Shown piece by piece: positions 44,651 through 53,921 of a stretch of DNA of 64,000 nucleotides. A model generated the notes under the pieces. The model had not been told where the DNA came from. It was given only the letters and a program-made list of their open reading frames with translations, and searched no databases. The stretch covers positions 1,178,001 through 1,242,000 of the forward strand of contig NZ_CP042435.1 of the NCBI RefSeq assembly GCF_007971225.1, read 5' to 3'. How positions within the stretch are numbered: the stretch's first letter is position 1; each line of letters begins with the position of its first letter. Source of the stretch: Panacibacter ginsenosidivorans (GTDB taxonomy: Bacteria; Bacteroidota; Bacteroidia; Chitinophagales; Chitinophagaceae). The position numbers and the translations under genes are program-made.

Positions 44651-45898
44651 ATGCCGGGAATAATGCCTCGTGTTAGCTGTATTTTTGTTTGTTTAATTAT
44701 TTCGGCAAGCTGCTATAGTCAGAATACTGCATGGCTGCAGGGTGTATGGAAAGGAAAATCTTATTTACCGGGAAGCGATGCAGCACAATATTTCTCACTT
44801 ACCTTAAGAATTAATACTATTAAAGGAAAAAAATTTGAAGGCACTCTTAGCACTATGGAACCTTATGATACAGCTATCCGTTACGACACCAAAATAAACG
44901 GAGAGCTGTTTGAAGATTACCTGACCATAAAATCAACCAAAGTATTTTATGTAAGAAATTCACCGGGCAGCCAATGGCTGCTTAGCTGTATTAACTGCAA
45001 GCCACCAAAAATGATATTCTCATTGCAAAATGACAAGTTTTCTTTTAAAGGGTCAACAGAAGAATGCTATGAGCAATGCAAGGGCACCAGCGAATTCGTA
45101 AAAGACATAAAAGAAATGAGTGCGGCTATACAGGATTCTTTGTATGCTTTAATGCATATGGAAAAACCAAAGGATATTGCTGCAGCATCAACAAAAAAGG
45201 ATACGGTTGCGAAAGCACAGGACGAGGCTCTTGCATCAGCAGTCAAAATAAAAGATACAGCCGTTGCAGTACAAAAAGAAAATCCTCCTATGCCGAGAAC
45301 CATATTGGCACCTCCGGGCGATATTGCCCAGGTAAAAGATGATAAACCACTGCTTGCCTCGCAGAATCTTTTGGCCTCTTTGAGGCGGACGAAGCCCTCA
45401 TTAATAATAAGAAAAAGCGAAGCATTAGAGGTTCAGCAAAAAATCCTTCCTGTTACCGATACATTGGCTTTGGTTGCGAAACAAAACACAACTGCAGCAA
45501 CGCTAAAAAATACTCCACTTTTAAAAGATAGCGTTGCACTTTTACCTGTTGGTTATACAGAGAGAAAAGTAAATGTTATAAGAACAATTCCCGTAGATAA
45601 AGATTCCATTACCATACGCGTTTACGACAATGGTGTAGTGGATGGAGATATTGTTTCTGTAGTGTACAACGATAAAATTGTGATTGATAAATTATCACTT
45701 ACTTCAAAAGCCGTTACACTAAAAATTCCGGTAAACACAGATGGTACCAACACACTTGTTTTTTACGCGCATAATCTTGGCGAGTTTCCACCCAACACTG
45801 CAAAGCTTGAAATAATTTATGGCGCCAAAGAAGAGGATCTAACTATTTCTTCAGATTATACCGTAAGTAGCTCTGTAAATATTGTGTACCGTAAATAG
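44651..45898 (+). CDS. Secreted two-domain protein of unknown function (paralogue of 33127-34275)
   Basis: Signal peptide (about 1-23, IISASCYSQ), a beta-rich N-domain (about 25-150; WLQGVWKGKSYLPG, WLLSCINCKPP), a long Ala/Lys/Asp/Thr-rich linker (about 160-305), and a C-domain (about 310-415) with ITIRVYDNGVVDGDIVSVVYND and VFYAHNLGEFPPNTAKLEI. The C-domain is clearly the same as in the 382-residue protein near 33 kb, while linkers differ in sequence. Function unknown; probably at the cell surface or in the periplasm. Confidence 0.8.
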   Translation: MPGIMPRVSCIFVCLIISASCYSQNTAWLQGVWKGKSYLPGSDAAQYFSLTLRINTIKGKKFEGTLSTMEPYDTAIRYDTKINGELFEDYLTIKSTKVFYVRNSPGSQWLLSCINCKPPKMIFSLQNDKFSFKGSTEECYEQCKGTSEFVKDIKEMSAAIQDSLYALMHMEKPKDIAAASTKKDTVAKAQDEALASAVKIKDTAVAVQKENPPMPRTILAPPGDIAQVKDDKPLLASQNLLASLRRTKPSLIIRKSEALEVQQKILPVTDTLALVAKQNTTAATLKNTPLLKDSVALLPVGYTERKVNVIRTIPVDKDSITIRVYDNGVVDGDIVSVVYNDKIVIDKLSLTSKAVTLKIPVNTDGTNTLVFYAHNLGEFPPNTAKLEIIYGAKEEDLTISSDYTVSSSVNIVYRK

Positions 45899-46219
45899 TT
45901 GAACATTTTTTGTTGCCTGGCTGTAACCTATATAGCATCATTCGTTGCGTCGCACTCTTTTACTGTTGAAACATTTTGCAGCTAATATTTATACAGGTTC
46001 AACATTAGAAAATATTCTCTCTTGCATCCTGATTTACAATTGTAAACATGCATCTTAATATACAATTAAAGTTTTTTTTATTACTATTTATCATAATATA
46101 AATATTATAATATCGTTTACTATCCGCAAATATATTTTTATGTTTTTCTAAATTAGCTGAACCATTATTTTAATAATCCATCAAAATTCTCTGGTTAATT
46201 TTTTATATAAACTGCTGCA
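45899..46219. other. 321-bp AT-rich spacer
   Basis: Contains repeat copy 45903-45963 and a 14-bp palindrome TTTACAATTGTAAA at 46033-46046 that could be an operator for the downstream sugar dehydrogenase gene; that role is speculative. Confidence 0.5.
45903..45963 (-). repeat. Dispersed repeat copy 24, core form A
   Basis: Tail begins 4 bp after the secreted protein stop; GTTGCGTCGCACTCTTTTAC. Confidence 0.85.
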
Positions 46220-47419
46220 ATGAAAAAATATTATACCAATTTTTTGTTCCGTCGATTCCGTGTATTTATTTTATGCTGTTTCTTTTCCAGCGGTGTTGTA
46301 TATACCGCCAAAACACAGCCACAGCTTACATTTACACCGTTAATTCAAAATTTGAATTTACCGGTGAACGTAAAAAATGCGGGTGATAGCTCTGGTCGCT
46401 TGTTCATCGTAGAGCAAACCGGTAAAATAAAAATATATAAGAACGGTGCTGTACAGCCAACTCCATTTATTGATCTTACCAGCCTTGTTGCTGTTGGCGA
46501 GTATAAAGGTTTATGGAGTATTGCTTTTGCACCGGACTACAAAAAAAGCCGCCAGTTCTTTGTGTATTATCATGATAAGGGAAACAATACCATTCTTGCA
46601 CGCTATCAAGCAAGTAAAACAAATCCCGATTCCGCTGTATTAAGTTCACGTGTAGAATTACTTTCGCTTAAAGATACCGTTACAAACGGGCCACACCTTG
46701 GGGAAATGCATTTTGGTAAAGATGGTTATCTATATATCACGATTAATGATGGCAGTTATCTCGGCAATACAACAAAATTTGCGCAGGATGGCCAGTCACT
46801 CTTTGGTAAAATGCTGCGCTTAAATATCAAAGCAACTGTTGCACCCTATTACAGTATTCCTCCCGATAATCCTTTTATAAATGACTCCACTGTACGTGAT
46901 GAAATATGGTTATTGGGTTTCAGGAATGCATGGCGCTGGAGTTTTGACCGTACTACGCTTAACATGTGGATCGCAGATGATGGTGGCGAGCAGTGGGATG
47001 AAGTAAGTGTACGTACCCGCAAACAACCTGTGGGCGCCAATATGGGCTGGCCATGTTATGAAGGCACACAGCCATTTCTTACAAAAGGTTGCAAAGACTC
47101 TTCTACTTATACTTTCCCCATTTTTATAAATCCACCAGATACAACCGGCGCACAAGCCATCATAGGCGGTTATGTTTATCGTGGCAAAGCTTATCGCCCT
47201 TTAAAAGGATATTATGTATGTGCAGATTATGTACAAAATAAGGCCTGGAAAATAATAACCAATGGTGCAGGCGGTTGGAATATTTTTGAACAAATAAATA
47301 TTCCTGCCGGCATTACCAGCTTCGGCGAAGGAGAGGATGCAGAGTTATACGCAACTTCTTCAAGCGGAATTGTTTACAAAGTAGGCGCCGTTAACCCTGT
47401 AGCAGGTTCTAAAAATTAG
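46220..47419 (+). CDS. Secreted PQQ-dependent sugar dehydrogenase-like protein (GSDH family)
   Basis: Six-bladed beta-propeller of the glucose/sorbosone dehydrogenase family, exported by an N-terminal signal (about 1-30). Typical blocks: NLNLPVNVKNAGDSSGRLFIVEQTGKI, LWSIAFAPDYKKSRQFFVYYH, HLGEMHFGKDGYLYITINDGS, SLFGKMLRLNI, EIWLLGFRNAWRWSFDR and GANMGWPCYEG. It would oxidise an aldose in the periplasm with PQQ. Cofactor and substrate are inferred from the family. Length 399. Confidence 0.88.
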   Translation: MKKYYTNFLFRRFRVFILCCFFSSGVVYTAKTQPQLTFTPLIQNLNLPVNVKNAGDSSGRLFIVEQTGKIKIYKNGAVQPTPFIDLTSLVAVGEYKGLWSIAFAPDYKKSRQFFVYYHDKGNNTILARYQASKTNPDSAVLSSRVELLSLKDTVTNGPHLGEMHFGKDGYLYITINDGSYLGNTTKFAQDGQSLFGKMLRLNIKATVAPYYSIPPDNPFINDSTVRDEIWLLGFRNAWRWSFDRTTLNMWIADDGGEQWDEVSVRTRKQPVGANMGWPCYEGTQPFLTKGCKDSSTYTFPIFINPPDTTGAQAIIGGYVYRGKAYRPLKGYYVCADYVQNKAWKIITNGAGGWNIFEQINIPAGITSFGEGEDAELYATSSSGIVYKVGAVNPVAGSKN

Positions 47420-47422
47420 CAG

Positions 47423-47482
47423 CAATTTTTTGTACCGGGCATAAGTTCATTGTGCATCTCCTGTTGCGTCGCACTCTTGTGC
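47423..47482 (-). repeat. Dispersed repeat copy 25, core form A
   Basis: Tail begins 3 bp after the sugar dehydrogenase stop; GTTGCGTCGCACTCTTGTGC. Confidence 0.85.
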
Positions 47483-47537
47483 ATTTATTTTTTTGTGCAG
47501 CTGATAAATTGTAAAATGCAATTGGTATTTAAAAATC

Positions 47538-48134
47538 TCATTCAGTTTCTTCAGTTTTATTACTCCACTGCATCATCAGTTCATTCATAGCTTCTGTAGT
47601 AAGTGCAGGTGCCTCGTAATGATGCGCAACACTTTTTTGCCGGAATGCTTCATAAATACTTACAGCGCATGCAACGGAAATATTCAGGCTTTGAATAATG
47701 CCCACCTGTGGTATAACAAAATTGCCATCTGCCAGTGTGCGTAATTCTTCACTTACACCTTCGTGTTCGTTACCAAAAATAAGTGCCACACTTGCTGTAA
47801 AATCTATCTCGTATAAACTTACAGCATCTGCAGCAAGATGTGTTGTATAAATTTTTGAATAGTGTTTGCGTAGTTCAGCAACACATGCTGCAGTTTTATC
47901 ATATTGATGAATGGTTAACCATTTAGCGGCACTGCTGCTACTTTTGGCTCCCCATTTTTTATGACGCGGGATTTTTGTATTAAGTATGTATAAGTCTTGT
48001 ATACCAACCGCATCGCAGGTGCGCATGACAGCAGAAATATTATGTGGGTCCTGCACATTTTCTATTACTACAGTAAGCCCGGGTTGCCTTTTACTTAATA
48101 CTTTTAATAGTTTATTTTTTCTTTCAGGAGTCAT
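47538..48134 (-). CDS. SpoU/TrmH-family 2'-O-ribose methyltransferase
   Basis: SAM-dependent RNA methyltransferase with a C-terminal knot. VVIENVQDPHNISAVMRTCDAVGIQDLYIL (motif 1), LIFGNEHEGVSEEL (motif 2) and IPQVGIIQSLNISVACAVSIYEAFRQ (motif 3) are complete. Length 198 and the lack of a separate N-terminal domain fit TrmH (Gm18 of tRNA) better than rRNA RlmB enzymes, but the target is not certain. Confidence 0.9.
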   Translation of the reverse strand: MTPERKNKLLKVLSKRQPGLTVVIENVQDPHNISAVMRTCDAVGIQDLYILNTKIPRHKKWGAKSSSSAAKWLTIHQYDKTAACVAELRKHYSKIYTTHLAADAVSLYEIDFTASVALIFGNEHEGVSEELRTLADGNFVIPQVGIIQSLNISVACAVSIYEAFRQKSVAHHYEAPALTTEAMNELMMQWSNKTEETE

Positions 48135-48197
48135 TATAAAATATGTGATAATAAAATTAATTTACAGGAAGCTTTCTATGTTGCATATGGATCAAGA

Positions 48198-48256
48198 GTA
48201 CAAGAGTGCGACGCAACAGGTGATGCTCATTGAACTACTGCATGGTCCAAAAAATC
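48198..48256 (+). repeat. Dispersed repeat copy 26, core form A
   Basis: GTACAAGAGTGCGACGCAAC, AGGTGATGCTC, tail GGTCCAAAAAAT that runs into the stop codon of the large TraB/GumN gene. Confidence 0.85.
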
Positions 48257-51200
48257 ACTCAACTCTTCCGCCTTTTACTTCATCTACAACAAGGGCATCT
48301 TCATCGTTATTGTTTCCGTAAAACTGAGAAGAGCTTTTCCGAAGCGCATACAAATTTTCTTTTAATAACTGTTGCATCTTTTGCTTTACATCCGCAGTGT
48401 TGTATACTTCCCTGCTATAACCAATAAAATCATTTTTATATGCATTGAATGTAGTGCTGATCTTTGTTGCATCAAGCGGCTGCAAACCGGAATAGGCAAT
48501 ATGCCACTCTTTATCGTCTTTTGATTTTTTGTATTTAAAGAAATATAGCCAGCCTTTGTGTTTTGCATCATTCACCTGTAACTTATCCAGGTAAATAAGA
48601 GAATCTGTTTTACTGTAATAGAAAGCTGCACTTAAAGCACTTAGCGCCATATCTGTTTGGTTCTTATATTTTACCGGAAATTTATCAGCAATACCTGCAT
48701 CATTCAACTGGTTATAGAATGAAAGCCTGTAATGGTCGTCTGCTGCAAGCATGTTTAATATACTATCCGGAACATTTTTTTTGTTGCGCAACATTAAAAC
48801 GGCAGTAGATATTTTTATGTCTTTATCGCGAAGCTGTAATAGCTTTTCAAACAGCGCCGGAACTTCGGCTGAACGATCCCAGAAAGGCATAAGCAGAACA
48901 GCATAATTTTCAAGGTAATTATTTACTGAACGGTTATTAAGGTTGTAGTTATAATTATTATCTGCATCATCATCGCGATCAAGTTTATTCATTTCCTTTT
49001 CATCTTCTCTTGCAACTTGTTTTTTCACCCGTTGTTTTGCATCTAACAACAATTTAGTATAGTACTGTTTGTAATCATCAGCTTTTATGTACCCGCTGTC
49101 AACAGCATAGGTTAATAGTTCCAATATATCATCTTTATAATCATCAAGCGTGATCATCTGCAGCAAATCGGGTATAATAGTTTTAGATAATGCTAACGTA
49201 TCGTATAGCGGCGCCCATTTGTGTCCATTAAAAGCTGAACGTTTGTCTACTGTATTTTCGTTCGTAAAAGCATCAAGCATCATATCCATATTAAAACCCT
49301 GGTAATCATCATAAGCATTATCACCGGTTATTAGTGCGGGTGTCTCTTGCAGCAAAAGATCTTTAAATGAGGCAAACGATGCTGCTGTGCGCATTTCAAG
49401 CAAGGCATTCAATATAGCATTTTGTAATCCTGATGTATCTTTTACTTGTGTGTATAGATCTGTGAGATAATTTACAGATGCAGTATCATGAAAATTGCTC
49501 ATCACATTTATCCATCTTTTTTTAAGAGACAGGTAATTCTTATTCCTCCATGATAATTGTGAAATAGCTTTTTTTATTTGTGATAAGTCTGATGAATCAA
49601 ATAAAGAAGCAGCCATTGATTGCATGGCTTTCTTGCTTAAAGCACTATCCGAACTAAAATATTCGCTAAAAAAAAGTTTTGATTTTTTTTCAAATACATT
49701 CACCGCTTTAAAAGTATCTGAAGGTGTGAAGGTTTCAAAGAAATTGCTTACAAATGAACCGGGTGGCGTAACAGAATCGCTCATATTGGCAAGATAGAAA
49801 ATAACACCATCCTTATAGAAGGATTTGGCCGTTATGATCCTGCTGCTGGCGGTATCTGTTGCCTGGTAATAAATGGTGTACCAATGATTGGGTGTTACAG
49901 ATTCTTTTCTTGTTTTTATAATATAATCTTTATCATGAGAACCAATAAAGACCTTACTTTTCATGAATGCAGCCGAATCTTTTAGGTAAGTATATTTTGG
50001 AAAACGGAATGAGACCAATGTAATTCGTTCTCCTGTTGTATCGTTGCCTATGGTTTTTATAAACATGGATTTCAGCATATCAATGTAGGGGCCGACCTTG
50101 TCTTCATCCCCACCAGACATAGCGTATAAATCCTGAATAGAAAAATCATCTGTTGTATCAGCAGGTGGATAAAATAACGGGCTGTTTACGGAGAAGCCAA
50201 CTGCAGCATCTTTTCTTTCTTTCACTTCGCCGTAATGCGTAGCAGTAATATTAAATGAATTTAAAAAATCGTCTGCAACAGATTCATTGGTTTTATACCT
50301 GACACCTATTAAATAATAATTAGCACCTTGTATTAAATAACGGATCTTCATTTGCGAGCCATCAGCATGCAGGTATTTTGCATTAATAACAGGATAGCCT
50401 TTCCATGACGCAGTTTTACCGTTAGCAGATTCTTTGATAACGGGCGAACTTTTAAAACTTTCTTCCATCAATCTTAATTCAAATGTGTCTTCTTCTATAT
50501 AATCATATTGATTAATGGTTGTTTTGAAAATAAAATAATCGTTGCCATTGTTATCAACGCTTAGCCACTCGCTTCGTGATTTATCATTACGCTTCTCTGC
50601 TACATATACAGGTTTTGAAGGAAAGGTTGCGGTGAAGCCCCCATAGGGAGGCTGATAAATTGTTTGCTTAAATACATAAGCGCTGCTATCAAAAATTACA
50701 GAAGAAAAAAACTGATCGGCTTCTTTTCCGCCTGATATATAGTCTGCGATGCCACTTATTTTTAATATGACCAGTTCATTTGGTAAAATAAAAATATTGT
50801 AGCGCTGTACATCTCCTTTCCTTGTTCTGTTGGTAATATCAAAACCATTGAATCCATTTTTTGTTATTGTTTTCTTCGATAAAATTTTGCCCGGCACATT
50901 TTCATATAACATGCTATCCGTTTTTCTTAAGACTTCTTCTGCAGACTGACCTAATAAAGCAGCATTGGTTTTTACACGAGTTGCCATATAATAGCTGCCA
51001 TTTGCCATATCAGCATACTGCATCATATTGGTTTGAGCAAAGGAGCCAAAACGGAAAAATTTTTCACCTGGAATCTCCACGCTAAACAAACTATCTTCCG
51101 CATACTGTCGTTTAAATTCAACCGGCACCCTTATTTTTTCAAGCTTATCTTTTTCTTCACTGTTGCGTTGGCCAATAACAACAGGCCTTACGGTGTATCC

Positions 51201-52109
51201 TTTTTTTCTTAGTAATTCTATCACCCCTCTTTCCCCTGGTAAATGAGCAGCACCTACACCAACAAACAGGGAATGCTTTTTAAGAATCGTATCAATTGAA
51301 TTGGCTTGTATATCGTTTCTCCTAAATAAAAATTTTTCATTGAAAGCGTCTGATACAGTTGTGATGTCCTGTAAAGAATCCAGCAGATCAAGATCACCTT
51401 TACGATAGGCGTCTTCCATTTTATGTTTATAATCAAAACCACTTATATCATAACTTCTTCTTGGCTTTTTATCTTTATACATATCCCTGTAAGCTTCCTT
51501 TACCAATTTGTCAGACTCTTTGTAATCTTCTACGCCTGTTACAATTTTATTCAGTTTCCGGCCCAGTCTGTAGATATACATATCAAGATAGGTTTCTTCT
51601 TCAAAGTCTTCCTGTCCTACATTATTTCGGTAAAGCATTCCATTTACCATTCTTGCTTCTGATGCAAGCCCAAGCTGAATTTTAGATTCATAATTTGAAA
51701 GCGAAAATGTTTGCTCTGTTAATCTTTCATTAGACATATTAAAACTGCGAAACAATTGAGAATGTATAAAATCATTGCCACCATTAAAATCTTCCCGGGA
51801 ATAGGCTTCCTGCCAAACCTCGGGGTTTTGTTCAAGTGCCACAACATCTACACTCTTAATGGCCTTATAAAATGAATCGCTGAGGTTAAACACCATTTTA
51901 TTGCTGATATGCATCGTACCGAAAAGGTAAGATGGTTTAACTAGGCCGTTGCCTGTTATTTCCCATAAAAGGCTGGGATATTTTTTTTGATTTGCAGCAG
52001 CAGTATTGGATTTTGAATCAGTATTTTTTTTCTGTGAAAAGCTTTTAAAGGGGTTGGCGAATAAGACAACACTGATACTCAACAGCACAAAGACAATTTT
52101 CATTTTCAT
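48255..52109 (-). CDS. Very large TraB/GumN-family secreted protein with long C-terminal extension
   Basis: 1284 residues. Signal peptide (about 1-25). Residues about 40-320 form a TraB/GumN domain like that of the 299-residue lipoprotein: SLLWEITGNGLVKPSYLFGTMHIS, VDVVALEQNPEVW, and FVGVGAAHLPGERGVIELLRKKGYTVRPV. About 350-870 contains repeated beta-rich segments (FTATFPSKPVYVAEKR, FSVNSPLFYPPADTTDDFS). The C-terminal ~400 residues are helical with repeat-like units (LYDTLALSKTIIPDLLQMITLDDYKDDILELLTYAV), suggesting HEAT/ARM-type repeats. Function unknown. The tail of a repeat ends exactly at its stop. Confidence 0.8.
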   Translation of the reverse strand: MKMKIVFVLLSISVVLFANPFKSFSQKKNTDSKSNTAAANQKKYPSLLWEITGNGLVKPSYLFGTMHISNKMVFNLSDSFYKAIKSVDVVALEQNPEVWQEAYSREDFNGGNDFIHSQLFRSFNMSNERLTEQTFSLSNYESKIQLGLASEARMVNGMLYRNNVGQEDFEEETYLDMYIYRLGRKLNKIVTGVEDYKESDKLVKEAYRDMYKDKKPRRSYDISGFDYKHKMEDAYRKGDLDLLDSLQDITTVSDAFNEKFLFRRNDIQANSIDTILKKHSLFVGVGAAHLPGERGVIELLRKKGYTVRPVVIGQRNSEEKDKLEKIRVPVEFKRQYAEDSLFSVEIPGEKFFRFGSFAQTNMMQYADMANGSYYMATRVKTNAALLGQSAEEVLRKTDSMLYENVPGKILSKKTITKNGFNGFDITNRTRKGDVQRYNIFILPNELVILKISGIADYISGGKEADQFFSSVIFDSSAYVFKQTIYQPPYGGFTATFPSKPVYVAEKRNDKSRSEWLSVDNNGNDYFIFKTTINQYDYIEEDTFELRLMEESFKSSPVIKESANGKTASWKGYPVINAKYLHADGSQMKIRYLIQGANYYLIGVRYKTNESVADDFLNSFNITATHYGEVKERKDAAVGFSVNSPLFYPPADTTDDFSIQDLYAMSGGDEDKVGPYIDMLKSMFIKTIGNDTTGERITLVSFRFPKYTYLKDSAAFMKSKVFIGSHDKDYIIKTRKESVTPNHWYTIYYQATDTASSRIITAKSFYKDGVIFYLANMSDSVTPPGSFVSNFFETFTPSDTFKAVNVFEKKSKLFFSEYFSSDSALSKKAMQSMAASLFDSSDLSQIKKAISQLSWRNKNYLSLKKRWINVMSNFHDTASVNYLTDLYTQVKDTSGLQNAILNALLEMRTAASFASFKDLLLQETPALITGDNAYDDYQGFNMDMMLDAFTNENTVDKRSAFNGHKWAPLYDTLALSKTIIPDLLQMITLDDYKDDILELLTYAVDSGYIKADDYKQYYTKLLLDAKQRVKKQVAREDEKEMNKLDRDDDADNNYNYNLNNRSVNNYLENYAVLLMPFWDRSAEVPALFEKLLQLRDKDIKISTAVLMLRNKKNVPDSILNMLAADDHYRLSFYNQLNDAGIADKFPVKYKNQTDMALSALSAAFYYSKTDSLIYLDKLQVNDAKHKGWLYFFKYKKSKDDKEWHIAYSGLQPLDATKISTTFNAYKNDFIGYSREVYNTADVKQKMQQLLKENLYALRKSSSQFYGNNNDEDALVVDEVKGGRVE

Positions 52110-52267
52110 ATTGATACAATTGGTTGAAAAAACATCATTGCAATATTATTATTGATTAATAACAATAAAGATTAAATGACGTTTTTATTTGAAAGAATTA
52201 AGATGCAGTGCTGATCATTATTTCATAAAGCTATTCGATAGTTTTATGCTGCATATTGTACTAAATG

Positions 52268-52325
52268 GTACAAGAGTGCGACGCAACAAAGTTTAATAGT
52301 AGTGCAAAAGATAGGAACAAAAAAT
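52268..52325 (+). repeat. Dispersed repeat copy 27, core form A
   Basis: GTACAAGAGTGCGACGCAAC, AAAGTTTAATAGTAG, shortened tail GGAACAAAAAA. In the TraB/GumN to queA spacer. Confidence 0.85.
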
Positions 52326-52496
52326 TATGCATCAATCACCCCCTTATATTTATCTTCCTGTTACGCCGGCAGAGTCCTGCTTCCAATTTCCCGTTTTACA
52401 AATTTTCTCTTGAGCGGGATTGAATGGATATAAAGCAACAATTGAACAGTTACCTGTAATTTAGAAAAATAAAGTTACAGAATCAATTTTTCGCTG

Positions 52497-52504
52497 TACT
52501 TTTG
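52497..52504 (+). promoter_or_regulatory. Candidate -7 box TACTTTTG for queA
   Basis: Fits TAnnTTTG, 92 bp upstream of the queA ATG. If used, the leader of about 85 nt would include the GC-rich hairpin at 52540-52555. Confidence 0.35.
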
Positions 52505-52539
52505 CCCACTTTTGAATTATTACAGTTGCATTGCACGAA

Positions 52540-52555
52540 CCGCCCCGTAAGGCGG
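52540..52555 (+). other. GC-rich hairpin in the queA leader
   Basis: CCGCC / GGCGG with loop CCGTAA, unusually GC-rich for these spacers, 41 bp before the queA start. No T-run follows. A leader control element is possible; it does not look like a known preQ1 riboswitch. Confidence 0.3.
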
Positions 52556-52595
52556 CGGCGAGTTAAATGTGGCCTATACAAAAATCAGTAGACAC

Positions 52596-53645
52596 ATGAA
52601 ATTATCGCAGTTCAGATTCGATCTTCCACTAAACCTTATTGCTCAAAATCCTACGAAACGCCGAGAAGACAGCCGTATGATGGTTGTTCACCGCAAGACA
52701 GGTAATATAGAAAACAAACATTTTAAAGACATTCTTGAATACTTCGACGACAAAGACGTTTTTGTTGTAAACAATACCAAAGTATTTCCTGCACGCATGT
52801 ATGGCCGCAAAGAGAAAACCGGTGCCCGTATTGAAGTTTTCCTGTTGCGTGAATTAAATAAACCCAATCGTTTATGGGATGTGATCGTTGATCCCGCAAG
52901 AAAAATACGCGTTGGTAATAAATTATATTTTGGTGAAAATGACGAACTGGTTGCAGAAGTAATCGACAACACTACCAGCCGCGGCCGTACCATTCGTTTT
53001 TTGTGGGATAATGATGATGAGAGTTTCAAAAAAATGTTGGAGTTCTTAGGCGAAACACCTTTGCCTAAATATATCAAACGCAAGCCCGATGAAGAAGACA
53101 GGGAGCGCTATCAAACCGTATATGCAAAACATGAAGGTGCTGTGGCAGCGCCAACTGCAGGTTTGCATTTTAGCCAGGAACTGATTAAACGTTGCGAAAT
53201 AAAAGGTATTCGTTTTGCAGAAGTTACTTTGCATACAGGACTTGGAACATTTCGCCCTATTGAAGTAGAAGATCTGAGCAAGCATAAAATGGATGCTGAG
53301 TATTATAAAATAGATGAAGAGGCTTGCCGCATTGTAAACAAAGCAAAAGAAACAGGGCATCGCATTTGTTCTATTGGCACGACTACTATGCGTGCAATGG
53401 AAACAAGTTTTACTGCACAGAAATTATTGAAACCAAGTGAGGGCTGGACAAATATTTTTATTCACCCTCCATACCAGTTCAATGTTGCGGATAGTCTTGT
53501 AACCAATCTTCATTTACCAAAGACAAGCTTGTTAATTATGGTATGTGCTTTTGCCGGTTATGATCTTGCAATGGAAGCTTACAAAAAAGCCATTAAAGAT
53601 AAATACCGCTTCTTCAGTTATGGAGATGCAATGATCGTGTTATAA
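52596..53645 (+). CDS. queA: S-adenosylmethionine:tRNA ribosyltransferase-isomerase
   Basis: Adds the ribosyl moiety of SAM to preQ1-tRNA in queuosine synthesis. ATG 52596 gives [19 protein letters not shown], the canonical start; a GTG nine codons earlier is rejected. [49 protein letters not shown] and [20 protein letters not shown] are family blocks. Length 349. A terminator follows. Confidence 0.97.
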   Translation: MKLSQFRFDLPLNLIAQNPTKRREDSRMMVVHRKTGNIENKHFKDILEYFDDKDVFVVNNTKVFPARMYGRKEKTGARIEVFLLRELNKPNRLWDVIVDPARKIRVGNKLYFGENDELVAEVIDNTTSRGRTIRFLWDNDDESFKKMLEFLGETPLPKYIKRKPDEEDRERYQTVYAKHEGAVAAPTAGLHFSQELIKRCEIKGIRFAEVTLHTGLGTFRPIEVEDLSKHKMDAEYYKIDEEACRIVNKAKETGHRICSIGTTTMRAMETSFTAQKLLKPSEGWTNIFIHPPYQFNVADSLVTNLHLPKTSLLIMVCAFAGYDLAMEAYKKAIKDKYRFFSYGDAMIVL

Positions 53646-53670
53646 GTTTGGTATAATAATTTTATAAGAG

Positions 53671-53698
53671 AGGCTCCCTTAGATAAAGGAGCTTTTTT
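53671..53698 (+). terminator. Terminator downstream of queA
   Basis: GGCTCCCTT / AAAGGAGC hairpin with a short loop and a run of seven T, 26 bp after the queA stop; a repeat copy follows it immediately. Confidence 0.8.
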
Positions 53699-53699
53699 T

Positions 53700-53760
53700 A
53701 TTGCACTAAACTACATTACTATTATTAGGCCTTTGTTGTGTCACTCACTTGTACGTTCAG
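53700..53760 (-). repeat. Dispersed repeat copy 28, core form B
   Basis: Directly after the queA terminator; ATTACTATTATTAGGC, core GTTGTGTCACTCACTTGTAC, head GTTCAG. Confidence 0.85.
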
Positions 53761-53921
53761 CTCTTTATGCAGCTTATTGCAGAAAAGCTTATAACAATAC
53801 AGGCTGCATTTAAAAAGTAATCCACAAATCTCTTTTATAACTGCTACATAATCCACATAGCTTAATAACTAACTCATTGATATAATGATAAAAATTCTTT
53901 AGTTTGGGTTGCATATCCGTT

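Larger units (their letters stand above)
52110..52595. other. 486-bp divergent spacer upstream of queA
   Basis: Holds repeat copy 52268-52325, a candidate -7 box TACTTTTG at 52497-52504, and a GC-rich hairpin at 52540-52555. No gene is supported. Confidence 0.55.

Noticed and set aside
52505-52595. preQ1 riboswitch upstream of queA
   Set aside because: The leader has no recognisable preQ1-I pattern (short stem-loop followed by an A-rich tail pairing back).
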